A stretch of DNA of 9,160 nt from Bacteroidota bacterium (GTDB taxonomy: Bacteria; Bacteroidota; Bacteroidia; Chitinophagales; LD1): the NCBI GenBank assembly GCA_947457525.1, contig CANGXE010000040.1:1-9160 (forward strand). Direction: 5' to 3'. Made by a program: the position numbers and the translations under genes. The notes below the pieces were generated by a model. That model was not told the DNA's origin. It did no database searches and saw only the letters and a list, made by a program, of their open reading frames with translations. This document shows positions 1 to 7,897 of this stretch, in pieces. Positions within the stretch are counted from its first letter, which is position 1; every line of letters starts with the position of its first letter.

Positions 1-1449
1 ATCGCCTCTTGCAGCAAAGAAAAATCATCCGTAACCGGGTGGAACTACAATGATTCTAAAAACGGTGGTTTCGAAGTAACGAAATACCAAGGGCAAGAAA
101 CCGGTCCCGGATTGGTTTATGTGCAAGGTGGTACTTTCATTATGGGCAACACAGAGCAAGACGTGATGTACGAATATCACAACGTGCCGCGCAGAGCCAC
201 AGTTTCTTCATATTACATGGATGAAACAGAAATCGCTAACGTACACTATCGCGAATATTTATACTGGATGAACCGTGTATACGGCACCGATTTTCCGGAT
301 GTAGTTAAAAAAGCTCTCCCAGATACATTGGTATGGAGAGATGAGTTAGCTTACAACGAACCTTACGTGGAGTATTACTTCCGTCATCCGGCTTATGACT
401 ACTATCCAGTGGTAGGTGTAAACTGGTTACAAGCTAACGACTTCGCTTCTTGGCGTTCAGATCGCGTGAATGAGCGCATTTTGATTACTAAAGGTGTTTT
501 AGCTGAAAACCCATCGCAAGTAGGTAGCGATAACTTCAACACAGAATCTTATTTAGTAGGTCAATACGAAGGTGCTGCCGGAAAACGTCCGATGAAAGAC
601 TTAAATCCTAACGGAACAGGTACTCGTCACGTACGCTTAGAGGATGGTGTGATGCTACCGAAGTATCGCTTACCAACCGAAGCTGAATGGGAATATGCTG
701 CATTAGGCTTGATTGGTAACCAACCCAACAAATCTGAAGAGCGTGTTTCTGATCGCAAAATCTATCCATGGAATGGTACTTCAACTCGCTACCCTAAGAG
801 TGGAATGTGGCAAGGTGAATTCTTGGCCAACTTCAAGAGAGGTCGTGGTGATAACATGGGTATGGCCGGCAAGTTGAATGACAATGCTGACGTTACAGCT
901 CCTGTTAAATCTTTCATGCCAAACGACTTCGGTTTATACAACATGGCCGGTAACGTAAATGAGTGGGTGTTGGACGTTTATCGTCCAATGACTACACAAG
1001 ATGGTAATGACTTCCGTACGTTCCGTGGTAACGTTTTCCAAACTAAAGTATTGGATGCAGATGGCAATCCGGTAGAAAAAGACAGCTTAGGTAAAATCGT
1101 TTACCGGGATGTTACGCAAGAAGAAAGTGCAAACCGCAGAAACTATCGCACCGGTGATGTTAGAAATTTCATAGATGGTGATGAAGTTTCTGAAGTTGAT
1201 TACAAATTTGGTAGCTCTTCATTAATTGACGAAAAAGCCCGCGTATTCAAAGGCGGTGGATGGAAAGACAGAGCATACTTCATGTCTCCCGGAACAAGAC
1301 GCTACTTAGATCAAGAGTTATCTACAGATGACTTAGGTTTCCGTTGCGCAATGGATCGTGTAGGTTCACCTTCAGGTAACTTCATGAAAGGCGGCAAAGG
1401 TGGTAACAACTTCCCTAAAGAAAAAGGAAGCCGCAAAATGAAAGGATAA
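1..1449 (+). CDS. gldJ: Gliding motility / type IX secretion lipoprotein GldJ, 5' end missing
   Basis: The frame is open from the first base, so the gene enters from the left; 482 codons are visible. Codons 1-4 read I-A-S-C, a lipobox whose Cys would be the lipidated first residue of the mature protein; the signal peptide lies outside the window. A TTG at 112 is not the start, since conserved sequence (SSVTGWNYND, KNGGFE) precedes it. The rest is an FGE-sulfatase-like (SUMF1) fold: GGTFIMG near codon 41, YRLPTEAEWEYA near 224, GNVNEW at 317-322, KGGGW at 417-421 and GFR at 446-448. The insertion between GNVNEW and KGGGW and the WNYND/KNGGFE start fit GldJ better than GldK/PorK, by recall of family sequences. 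GldJ is an outer-membrane-anchored periplasmic lipoprotein needed for gliding and for type IX secretion in Flavobacterium johnsoniae. The C-terminus is a Gly/Lys-rich tail (from about codon 453). The FGE catalytic cysteines are absent, so the role is presumably structural. Confidence 0.9.
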   Translation: MASCSKEKSSVTGWNYNDSKNGGFEVTKYQGQETGPGLVYVQGGTFIMGNTEQDVMYEYHNVPRRATVSSYYMDETEIANVHYREYLYWMNRVYGTDFPDVVKKALPDTLVWRDELAYNEPYVEYYFRHPAYDYYPVVGVNWLQANDFASWRSDRVNERILITKGVLAENPSQVGSDNFNTESYLVGQYEGAAGKRPMKDLNPNGTGTRHVRLEDGVMLPKYRLPTEAEWEYAALGLIGNQPNKSEERVSDRKIYPWNGTSTRYPKSGMWQGEFLANFKRGRGDNMGMAGKLNDNADVTAPVKSFMPNDFGLYNMAGNVNEWVLDVYRPMTTQDGNDFRTFRGNVFQTKVLDADGNPVEKDSLGKIVYRDVTQEESANRRNYRTGDVRNFIDGDEVSEVDYKFGSSSLIDEKARVFKGGGWKDRAYFMSPGTRRYLDQELSTDDLGFRCAMDRVGSPSGNFMKGGKGGNNFPKEKGSRKMKG

Positions 1450-1468
1450 TTTCCCAACAAAAAATACT

Positions 1469-1500
1469 AAAAATCCCTCGAATTCATTCGGGGGATTTTT
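1469..1500 (+). terminator. Rho-independent terminator after gldJ
   Basis: An inverted repeat of 14 base pairs (arms 1469-1482 and 1487-1500, one G-T pair, loop TTCA) begins 19 bases after the gldJ stop. Its core is CCCTCGAA paired with TTCGGGGG, and its right arm ends in TTTTT followed by ATTTT. This is a textbook intrinsic terminator shape. Both flanks are A/T runs, so it could also work on the other strand, but no minus-strand gene ends here. It stops only 12 bases before the murF start codon. Confidence 0.85.
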
Positions 1501-1512
1501 ATTTTCAGCCCT

Positions 1513-2817
1513 ATGCAAATTCAAGAACTTTACTCCAAATATTTACAATCAAGCAGCATCACTACCGACACAAGAAAAATTGAAGTCGGCTCTATGTTTT
1601 TTGCCCTCAAAGGCGAACGATTTAATGCCAATGAATTTGCAGAAAAAGCCGTTCTAGCCGGTGCGGCTTTCGTAGTGGTTGATGAATTGACAAATCCGGC
1701 ATGGCGAGATTTATATAAAGAAAAAATCATACAAGTGGAAGATGTTCTCGCCACTATGCAACAATTAGCCGGTTATCATCGCCTGCAATTCAAATTTCCT
1801 GTATTGGCCATCACCGGCAGCAATGGGAAGACAACTACTAAAGAATTGGTGGCGGCTGTTTTGGCTAAAAAATTTAAGACGGCATTTACCTTTGGCAACT
1901 TAAATAATCATATAGGTATTCCAGTTACACTGCTCGGTATTGATAAAGAACAAACCGAGTTTGCTGTCATAGAAATGGGAGCCAACCATCAAGGCGAGAT
2001 TGCTTCTTATTGCGAATATGTTCAACCTGATTTTGGTTTAATCACCAACGTAGGATTAGCCCATATTGAAGGCTTTGGTGGATTTGAAGGAGTTATTAAA
2101 GGAAAGACTGAATTGTACCACAATATATCATCGACTAGCCAAGGGAAAATATTTCTAAACAAGTACAATCAAATTCTGTGCGAGAAAGCAAATGCAATGG
2201 GTTTATCTGCTGCACAAATCATAACTTACGGTCAAGATACTTCTGCTGTTTATTATGGCAATATTTTGCCGACTGAAGAGTTTCTAACCATACAGGTAAA
2301 TGGGCAGGTAATACAAAGTAATCTTGTGGGTGATTACAATTTTGAAAATGCCATGAGTGCTATTGCTATCGGCCAATATTTCAATGTGCCAATGGCAGAC
2401 ATAAAATCAGCCATTGAAAATTATTTCCCCTCTAACAATCGCTCTCAAAAAATCATACGTGGCACCACCACCATCATTCTCGATGCCTATAACGCCAACC
2501 CGAGCAGTATGGCTGAAGCATTAAAAAATTTTTCGAAGTTAGCCGCACCCAAAAAAATGGTCATTTTGGGAGAAATGATGGAACTAGGGCAATATGCAGA
2601 AGAAGAACATAAAAAAATAAAGATTATCACTGAAAGTATGAGTCTTGCAAAGTGCGTGTTTGTCGGAAATGGATTTTTATTTACAGCAGCAGACAGTAAC
2701 AATTTGTGGTTTGAAAATGCTGCTACTACTAAAACTTGGTTAAACCAACAAGACCTGACAGACTTTTTCATTCTAATAAAAGGCTCTCGCAAAAATGAAT
2801 TAGAGAAAGTGCTTTAA
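1513..2817 (+). CDS. murF: UDP-N-acetylmuramoyl-tripeptide--D-alanyl-D-alanine ligase (MurF)
   Basis: MurF joins D-Ala-D-Ala to the UDP-MurNAc-tripeptide using ATP, the last cytoplasmic step in building the peptidoglycan stem peptide. The 434-residue length is normal for the family. Visible landmarks in order are the N-terminal substrate domain (TTDTRKIEVGSMFFALKG, 17-34), the ATP-binding P-loop TGSNGKTTTK (101-110), GNLNN (128-132), EMGANHQGEI (154-163), TNVGLAHIEGFG (178-189), a KGKTEL segment near 196-201 holding the likely carbamylated lysine, and the MurF-typical DAYNANP (324-330) in the C-terminal domain. The start at 1513 puts the substrate domain at its usual distance from the N-terminus; no Shine-Dalgarno sequence is seen, as usual in Bacteroidota. 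It lies 63 bases after gldJ, with a terminator hairpin between them, and 44 bases before the channel gene. A gldJ-murF neighbourhood also occurs, as I recall, in flavobacteria. Confidence 0.95.
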   Translation: MQIQELYSKYLQSSSITTDTRKIEVGSMFFALKGERFNANEFAEKAVLAGAAFVVVDELTNPAWRDLYKEKIIQVEDVLATMQQLAGYHRLQFKFPVLAITGSNGKTTTKELVAAVLAKKFKTAFTFGNLNNHIGIPVTLLGIDKEQTEFAVIEMGANHQGEIASYCEYVQPDFGLITNVGLAHIEGFGGFEGVIKGKTELYHNISSTSQGKIFLNKYNQILCEKANAMGLSAAQIITYGQDTSAVYYGNILPTEEFLTIQVNGQVIQSNLVGDYNFENAMSAIAIGQYFNVPMADIKSAIENYFPSNNRSQKIIRGTTTIILDAYNANPSSMAEALKNFSKLAAPKKMVILGEMMELGQYAEEEHKKIKIITESMSLAKCVFVGNGFLFTAADSNNLWFENAATTKTWLNQQDLTDFFILIKGSRKNELEKVL

Positions 2818-2849
2818 CGCTCTTAAACAATATTCATTTTTTAATTTGC

Positions 2850-2857
2850 TTACTTTG
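2850..2857 (+). promoter_or_regulatory. Possible Bacteroidota -7 promoter element ahead of the MscS-type gene
   Basis: TTACTTTG lies four bases before the ATG at 2862. It is close to the Bacteroidota -7 consensus TAnnTTTG (second position T instead of A). I see no matching TTTG/TTG -33 element at the usual spacing. If it is used, transcription would begin at or within a few bases of the start codon. It may be chance in A/T-rich DNA. Confidence 0.3.
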
Positions 2858-2861
2858 CCGC

Positions 2862-3938
2862 ATGAATACTATTTATAGTTTTTTGCAACACAAGTTTTAT
2901 AGAAACACCATCGAAGATTGGCTTATTTCTTTAGCTATTCTAGTGGTAACTGTGTTGTTTGCTCGCGCTATCTATTGGCTAATCAGCACCATCCTACGTC
3001 AATTTACAAAACACACCAACAATGAGATTGACGATTTAATCCTCCAAAAGATTGACACACCCGTAGCATTAGGCATCATTCTTATTGGCTCCCGTTTTGC
3101 CATCGAGCGTATAGAATTCTCTAAAGTGATAGACACCTACATTCAGAGGGGGTTTGTGTTCATTAGTGCTTTGGCTATTACTTGGTTGGTCACAAGAATT
3201 GTACGTGTGCTAGTAGAGCAATATTTTAAACAATACAGAGACATAGAGCAAGGCATACAAGAAGACCAAATGCTATCTATCACCAAACGAACTAGTGTTT
3301 TTATACTTTGGAGTGTTGGTGCAATTGTTGGATTGAATAATGCCGGCTTTGATGTAGGCGCATTAATTGCGGGTTTAGGTATCGGGGGGTTAGCGGTGGC
3401 TCTAGCAGCACAGGACACCGTTAAGAATATTATTGGTGGTCTAATTGTGTTTGTTGACAAGCCATTTCGTTTGGGTGATATTGTAAAGATTGGTGACATA
3501 GAAGGTGTAGTGGCGTATATTGGAATAAGAAGCACACGAGTTCGCACATATGCCGGTCGTGTTATCACTTTGCCGAATGCAAAGTTTACAGAAAGCTCTA
3601 TAGAAAACATTACACTCGAGCCTTCTCGCAGAGTGGTGATTAACTTAGGCTTAGTTTATCAGACTACACCTGAAAAAATGAACCAAGCAATTGAGTTATT
3701 GAAAGACATCATGAAAAAATCACCTCATGTGAATGACGTTGAAAGCATTATTTTTTTTGAAAAGTTTTCAGATTTTTCACTTGATATTAAGTGCATCTAT
3801 TTTATCCATAAAAACAGTAATATATTTGAAACACAGCACGAGATAAATCTAGCCATACTAAATCAATTTAACACTGCAGGATTAGAGTTTGCTTACCCTA
3901 CACAAACTTCTTATGAGTACAAAGGTGGAGAAAAATAA
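2862..3938 (+). CDS. MscS-family mechanosensitive ion channel protein
   Basis: A 358-residue inner-membrane protein of the small-conductance mechanosensitive channel family, whose members open under membrane tension to release solutes during osmotic downshock. Hydrophobic segments lie at about 18-45, 66-82, 96-118 and 144-163. They are followed by the pore-lining helix, about 165-195, with the Gly/Ala-rich pattern GLGIGGLAVALAAQD and then KNIIGG. The cytoplasmic beta domain follows: DKPFRLGDIVKIGDIEGVV (199-217), IGIRSTRVRTYAGRVITLPN (220-239) and FTESSIENIT (242-251). The C-terminal alpha/beta part ends near FAYPTQT (343-349), as in other MscS-like proteins. The pore and beta domain make the family call firm. 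The extra N-terminal helices compared with E. coli MscS put it among the broader MscS-like group, so gating and ion preference cannot be assigned. It follows murF by 44 bases in the same direction and ends at a hairpin shared with the convergent gene. Confidence 0.92.
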   Translation: MNTIYSFLQHKFYRNTIEDWLISLAILVVTVLFARAIYWLISTILRQFTKHTNNEIDDLILQKIDTPVALGIILIGSRFAIERIEFSKVIDTYIQRGFVFISALAITWLVTRIVRVLVEQYFKQYRDIEQGIQEDQMLSITKRTSVFILWSVGAIVGLNNAGFDVGALIAGLGIGGLAVALAAQDTVKNIIGGLIVFVDKPFRLGDIVKIGDIEGVVAYIGIRSTRVRTYAGRVITLPNAKFTESSIENITLEPSRRVVINLGLVYQTTPEKMNQAIELLKDIMKKSPHVNDVESIIFFEKFSDFSLDIKCIYFIHKNSNIFETQHEINLAILNQFNTAGLEFAYPTQTSYEYKGGEK

Positions 3939-3967
3939 ATAGGGTGTACCATTGAGGCACACCCTAT
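3939..3967. terminator. Hairpin terminator between convergent genes
   Basis: The arms ATAGGGTGT (3939-3947) and ACACCCTAT (3959-3967) form a perfect 9-base-pair stem with an 11-base loop, directly after the MscS-type gene stop codon. Read on the minus strand, the stem is followed by TTATTTTT, so it is a good intrinsic terminator for the small secreted protein gene that ends at 3989. On the plus strand the tail (ACTTTACTATT) is poorer in T, so it would serve the channel gene less well. Confidence 0.72.
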
Positions 3968-3988
3968 ACTTTACTATTAAAAAAAGAG

Positions 3989-4405
3989 TTAGTCCTCTAA
4001 CTCATCTCCATCTTCAATCTTCTTGCCCTTCCCTTTCGCTTTTTTCAGTTTCTCCTTTTTCTCCTCCCAAGCCTTTTTCACGGTAGCAAACTGATCGGCA
4101 GAAAGCACTTGCTGCAATTGTGTTTTAAATTTTGCATTTGCAGCACTAATTGCTTTACTGTCCTTTACTTCTGCTGATTTCGCTTTGCGTACCACTTGTA
4201 TCCGGTCTAAGAAAATTGGATATAATTTTTCTTTCAAATCAGATGGAAATGCAAATTTTTTGATAAACCCATCCACCCGTTTAGTGGCTAATTGTTCATT
4301 GGTTAAACCGGCATTCTTATCTTTTGCTACGGTCGATTTACCTTGTGCATTGGCAAATGTAATAGTGACTAGTGTGCAAGCTATTACAAAAAAAATGTTC
4401 TTCAT
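3989..4405 (-). CDS. Small secreted, highly basic protein with LTxxQ-like motifs, function unknown
   Basis: A 138-residue protein beginning with a clear signal peptide: MKN, a hydrophobic stretch (4-17) and an ANA|Q cleavage site after residue 20, so it should be exported to the periplasm. The mature part is helical and rich in Lys. LTNEQ (34-38) and LSADQ (101-105) each start a helix and match the LTxxQ pattern of Spy/CpxP-type periplasmic proteins. The spacing and the Lys-rich run near 116-129 followed by an acidic end (EDGDELED) are not typical of E. coli Spy. I do not recognise a specific family; a Spy/CpxP-like chaperone or sensor role is only a possibility. It lies 68 bases downstream of NAD kinase and ends next to a good minus-strand terminator. 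A short inverted repeat (4420-4437) stands just before its start. Confidence 0.75.
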   Translation of the reverse strand: MKNIFFVIACTLVTITFANAQGKSTVAKDKNAGLTNEQLATKRVDGFIKKFAFPSDLKEKLYPIFLDRIQVVRKAKSAEVKDSKAISAANAKFKTQLQQVLSADQFATVKKAWEEKKEKLKKAKGKGKKIEDGDELED

Positions 4406-4419
4406 AAAAGTGTTTTAGT

Positions 4420-4437
4420 TCTATAATGACTTATAGA
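4420..4437. repeat. Short A/T-rich inverted repeat upstream of the small secreted protein gene
   Basis: TCTATAA (4420-4426) and TTATAGA (4431-4437) are perfect inverted copies around TGAC. The repeat begins 15 bases before the start codon of the small secreted protein and lies 36 bases past the NAD kinase stop. Without G/C in most of the stem or a following T-run it is a poor terminator. It could be an operator or a 5' leader hairpin, or chance. Confidence 0.35.
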
Positions 4438-4473
4438 CACCAATAAATGAACCAAGTTTAACGAGATAAAAAC

Positions 4474-5346
4474 TTAATTGCGTTGGTCGCTACCCCAATT
4501 CAATTTTGTTTTCAAAGCAGTTAAGAAACTTTGATCGGTTAGGCGAATGATATGTGCAGAAAAAGATGCTTTTTTAACTGCTAATTGGAAAGATGAATCA
4601 ATAGCCTTTGCGCGCGAGTCAAGCGTACATAAAAAACTATCGCCACGACCGGTCACCTCGAAAGAAAGTACCACATTGTCGCTCACTACCATCGGGCGTA
4701 CATTTAAGTTATGTGGAGCAACTGGTGTAATTACAAAATTATCGGAGGTAGGATAAATTATAGGGCCACCACAACTTAATGAATAACCGGTACTTCCTGT
4801 GGGCGTAGCGATAATCAATCCATCTGCCCAATACGTATTCAATAACTCACCATTCAAATAAGCATTGACGGTAATCATGCTCGACTGATTTTGCCGCTGA
4901 ATAGTCATGTCATTGAGCGCAATGTTATCCTCAAATAAAGGTTTGTTACTTTGCAATTCTATGAGCGAACGCTTATCAATCATGTAAGCACCGCTTTCGA
5001 TGGCGTCTACAGCAGCTACAATTTGTTCTTTACCCAAACTTGCCAAAAACCCTAGTCTTCCAAAATTGATACCTAAAATTGGTTTCTCGCTTTCCTTAAT
5101 CATGACCACTGCATCGAGAATGGTGCCATCGCCACCAAGGCTCAACACTTCATCCACACAATTTTCCACTTCACAAAAGTTGGCAAAGGTGTCTGTTTGC
5201 AAAGGCACACTCAACTGCTCATACAATAGACGGGCATACTTTTCTTCGACCACACATTTCATCCCTCGTTGTTTCAATAAATCAAATAGCTCTTGCGCTG
5301 CAGGAACATTCTTTTCATTCAACGTTTTTCCGTATATGGCTATCAT
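4474..5346 (-). CDS. nadK: NAD kinase
   Basis: This cytoplasmic enzyme phosphorylates NAD to NADP using ATP or another phosphoryl donor and is the only common route to NADP. The 290-residue length matches bacterial NAD kinases. All hallmark motifs are present: GGDGT (71-75, Asp73 being the expected catalytic base), GINFGRLGFLA (92-102), LND (144-146), and the NAD-binding segment ADGLIIATPTGSTGYSLS (174-191) followed by GGPI (193-196). PHNLNVRP (211-218) corresponds to the usual PHSL-RP region. The ATG at 5346 places the N-terminal MIAIYGK strand correctly. It follows the DUF5686 gene by 23 bases, which suggests co-transcription, and no canonical terminator follows it before the small secreted protein gene. 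Nothing suggests loss of function. Confidence 0.96.
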   Translation of the reverse strand: MIAIYGKTLNEKNVPAAQELFDLLKQRGMKCVVEEKYARLLYEQLSVPLQTDTFANFCEVENCVDEVLSLGGDGTILDAVVMIKESEKPILGINFGRLGFLASLGKEQIVAAVDAIESGAYMIDKRSLIELQSNKPLFEDNIALNDMTIQRQNQSSMITVNAYLNGELLNTYWADGLIIATPTGSTGYSLSCGGPIIYPTSDNFVITPVAPHNLNVRPMVVSDNVVLSFEVTGRGDSFLCTLDSRAKAIDSSFQLAVKKASFSAHIIRLTDQSFLTALKTKLNWGSDQRN

Positions 5347-5369
5347 GCGGTGAAATTAAACATTCGTCA

Positions 5370-7895
5370 CTAGAAATTAGGAGTCAACGAAAACTTAACG
5401 CCCCAATTTGGCAATCCAGCTCTATTGCGATAAGTCAAGCGCCATAAGAAATCTACCCGCAAAACATAAGCAATGTTTTCAATACCAAATCCCATTTCGA
5501 CATAAGGAATTGGCCCAGGAGATGTGATGCCGTCCGGCACCATCAACACCGATCTATTTTTTTCACTGAAGCTACCTACCAAGCTTTTCACAAATATGAT
5601 TTCACGTAATTTCAATTTATTGATGCCCGGAATTTTATTGAAGAAAAATCCGTTGAAGTGGTGCTCTACCCAAAGTGATGCAAACTGGTCAGAGATAAAC
5701 TCAAACTGCCCAAGCAGGTTATAGTTAAACCTATTCAAAATAAATCCAAGATTACCTTGAGTCATATAGCTAGATGTATAAGGTACTTTGCCAAAGATTT
5801 TCCCGGCTCTTAGATTATAAAAGGTGTAACCCGCTCTAGAATGTAGTTTCTGTCTAATAGTCAAGTGAAGATTGTGATAAGTAAAATACTCTCTATCCAT
5901 ATCCACCAACCCTAAAGTATAGCGGAGCATAAATACCGGAAATCGAGAGTTCTGAAAATATCGCCAAAACGTGCTGACAAAATATTGGTCGCGGTAACTG
6001 TAGCGACTATCTATCATAAATTCGGTCACATTAAATTGAGGAATACGCTTCACTTCACCGTTACGTTCACGAGAAAAGTCTAACACGCCCGGAATGTCAT
6101 AAAACGTCTTTTCACTAACTATAAACATTGATGAAAATCCACGAACAAATTCTTTTTCATACATGATTTGCGTATTACGCACTTTCATCACTTTATCTAG
6201 CACTGTGCCGCTCACTAAGTTTACTGAATTATCGAATGTGATTGATTTTGAAGAATAATCTTGGCCGGGAACAACTATATCGTAGCTGGTCGAAAACTCA
6301 ATAGACTGCCAGAGATTATTTTTCCGAGGTAGTGCAATTCTAGTAGCAAAATTATACTTCCAATCTTTATCCTTTAATCCATAAGCTACATAACCGCCCG
6401 CATGCCATTTACGAAGGAAATTATCTCTATCTTGCCATCCGGAATAACGAAAGCGAGGATTTGTTTCTAGTCCAAATCTAAACCGCCAACCCTCAATATT
6501 ATTTCGGCTGACGAGGTTCATCACCGGCCCAATGGCAAACGGGCCGGCATCAGCATAGGCAGAAGACAATAAGCGAGAAAACCATTGAAACGTTTTAAAA
6601 GCAGGCACTTTCTGAAACGTATCTGAAATCCACCACACTTTTTCTTCTTGAGGCGTAAGCGGATCAAAACGAGTGGTATCAAAAAAAGGCTTTCTGTTGA
6701 TGCGTAGTGTATCCAGCAAAATACGTTCGTCCGGCCCTTTGAATATTGAATCGGGAATTTCAATGCCTGCCTCAATGTTTTCGCGATGCATCATTTTTTT
6801 TACCAAAATCGACATTGCGTTTTTCTTCTTGAAGAGCGAACCAACGCTATAAAGTTCTTCTTTTTGCAATACCCAATTCGTTCCTTTCAATAGAGCAAAA
6901 TCTTGCTTGATTGAATAATCATTTACAAAATTGATGTTTGCTTTCTCATTGGGTTTAAAATAAATGGACTTAATTCCCCAAGTAGCAGAATCTATCCAAG
7001 CATAGCCTTTTAGTGCGATATCCTCTTTTACTTTTCCTACAAAATGAAGTTTGTAGGAAACTCTATTATCAATAAGTGCTGTATCCGTCAAATAATAGAA
7101 ATAGGTAACGATAGCTGTGTTAGAAAATGGTGAGGTAAAAGGTGTGTTAGCTAATAATAATACATTGTCATATACGTTTTGGTCGTCAAAATTATAGGCG
7201 GCCATTTCCATTACGCTCATATTATCTACACCCGTCATCACATCTGCTTTTATGTATCGCTTGATTGATTTTGGCTTGTTACGATAAAACACTTCACTGA
7301 CAGTTTCGCGCATTACCCCGGGAATGAACACATTGCCTTCATTCGTTGTATCTCTATTTTCGAAAGCGAAACGAAATGGCTTGAAAATTTTGCGATTTAA
7401 AAATTTATCCGGTGGGTTGAGCAATGAAATACTGAATTTCTCATAGTTATCGTAGTGATAAGTATTGAGTGCACTTTCGCGATTAAATTTTTTATTTTTT
7501 ACGACTTGGTAGTAAACATAATTAGCTGTGGTATCAATCTCTCGTTTTTTCTTTCTTCCCGCTTTTACCGTTATCTCTTTCAACTCTAAGTCATAAGAAC
7601 CCATTTCGATATTCAACTCTTGGGTGGTGTTTCGTCTCACCCTAATTTCGCGAGTTTTGTAGCCCAGATAGGAAAAAGTAATCGTGTCAGACTTTTCGAT
7701 AAATCTAATTTTGTATTCTCCAAACGGATTGGTGGTCACGGTCCTTCCCGTTCCTTTGAGCCGAATAGTCACGTAATCGAGTGGTTCTTTACTTTGCGCG
7801 TCAATCACTTTGCCATACACTTCAGTGATAGTTTGTGCATTTAAGTTATGTGCGCTCACCCAAAAAACAAGAAATATTATGACCCTTTGAAGCAT
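5370..7895 (-). CDS. Outer-membrane protein: carboxypeptidase-regulatory-like domain plus DUF5686 barrel
   Basis: A predicted 841-residue secreted protein of a Bacteroidota-specific family, function unknown. From the chosen start it has a signal peptide (MLQRVIIFLVFWVSAHNLNA|Q, cut after residue 20). Next comes a carboxypeptidase-D regulatory-like beta-sandwich at about 24-99 (EVYGKVIDAQSKEPLDYVTI, GEYKIRF, ITFSYLGYK). A linker, ELKEITVKAG (104-113), resembles the end of the same domain in TonB-dependent receptors. The long DUF5686-type region has many aromatic, alternating strands, and the last residue is Phe (SLTPNF), as in outer-membrane barrels. The frame is open further upstream to an ATG at 7973, overlapping the CBS gene by eight bases. 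I prefer 7895 because the signal peptide then begins at its own Met and a TAAATTTG promoter-like motif lies two bases upstream; the longer form would put 26 mostly unneeded residues before it. No TonB-receptor plug is apparent, so substrate transport is not inferred. Confidence 0.85.
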   Translation of the reverse strand: MLQRVIIFLVFWVSAHNLNAQTITEVYGKVIDAQSKEPLDYVTIRLKGTGRTVTTNPFGEYKIRFIEKSDTITFSYLGYKTREIRVRRNTTQELNIEMGSYDLELKEITVKAGRKKKREIDTTANYVYYQVVKNKKFNRESALNTYHYDNYEKFSISLLNPPDKFLNRKIFKPFRFAFENRDTTNEGNVFIPGVMRETVSEVFYRNKPKSIKRYIKADVMTGVDNMSVMEMAAYNFDDQNVYDNVLLLANTPFTSPFSNTAIVTYFYYLTDTALIDNRVSYKLHFVGKVKEDIALKGYAWIDSATWGIKSIYFKPNEKANINFVNDYSIKQDFALLKGTNWVLQKEELYSVGSLFKKKNAMSILVKKMMHRENIEAGIEIPDSIFKGPDERILLDTLRINRKPFFDTTRFDPLTPQEEKVWWISDTFQKVPAFKTFQWFSRLLSSAYADAGPFAIGPVMNLVSRNNIEGWRFRFGLETNPRFRYSGWQDRDNFLRKWHAGGYVAYGLKDKDWKYNFATRIALPRKNNLWQSIEFSTSYDIVVPGQDYSSKSITFDNSVNLVSGTVLDKVMKVRNTQIMYEKEFVRGFSSMFIVSEKTFYDIPGVLDFSRERNGEVKRIPQFNVTEFMIDSRYSYRDQYFVSTFWRYFQNSRFPVFMLRYTLGLVDMDREYFTYHNLHLTIRQKLHSRAGYTFYNLRAGKIFGKVPYTSSYMTQGNLGFILNRFNYNLLGQFEFISDQFASLWVEHHFNGFFFNKIPGINKLKLREIIFVKSLVGSFSEKNRSVLMVPDGITSPGPIPYVEMGFGIENIAYVLRVDFLWRLTYRNRAGLPNWGVKFSLTPNF

Positions 7896-7897
7896 GG

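Noticed and set aside
1..1449. GldK/PorK instead of GldJ for the FGE-like lipoprotein
   Set aside because: GldK shares the fold, but the WNYND and KNGGFE segments after the lipobox, the RHPAYDYYPVVGVNW region and the large insertion before KGGGW fit GldJ, and the following murF supports this. A database comparison would settle it.
2487..2792. Minus-strand open frame of 101 codons inside murF
   Set aside because: It is antisense to the conserved MurF C-terminal domain and shows no family motif; treated as a chance frame.
3143..3610. 155-codon open frame on the minus strand inside the MscS-type gene
   Set aside because: It lies wholly antisense to a well-recognised conserved gene, its translation has no recognisable domain and is rich in Pro/Thr/Ile as expected from reverse reading, and it has no start context of its own.
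5000..5353. Plus-strand open frame of 117 codons antisense to nadK
   Set aside because: It overlaps the conserved NAD kinase catalytic region; its Ser/Pro-rich translation has no recognisable features.
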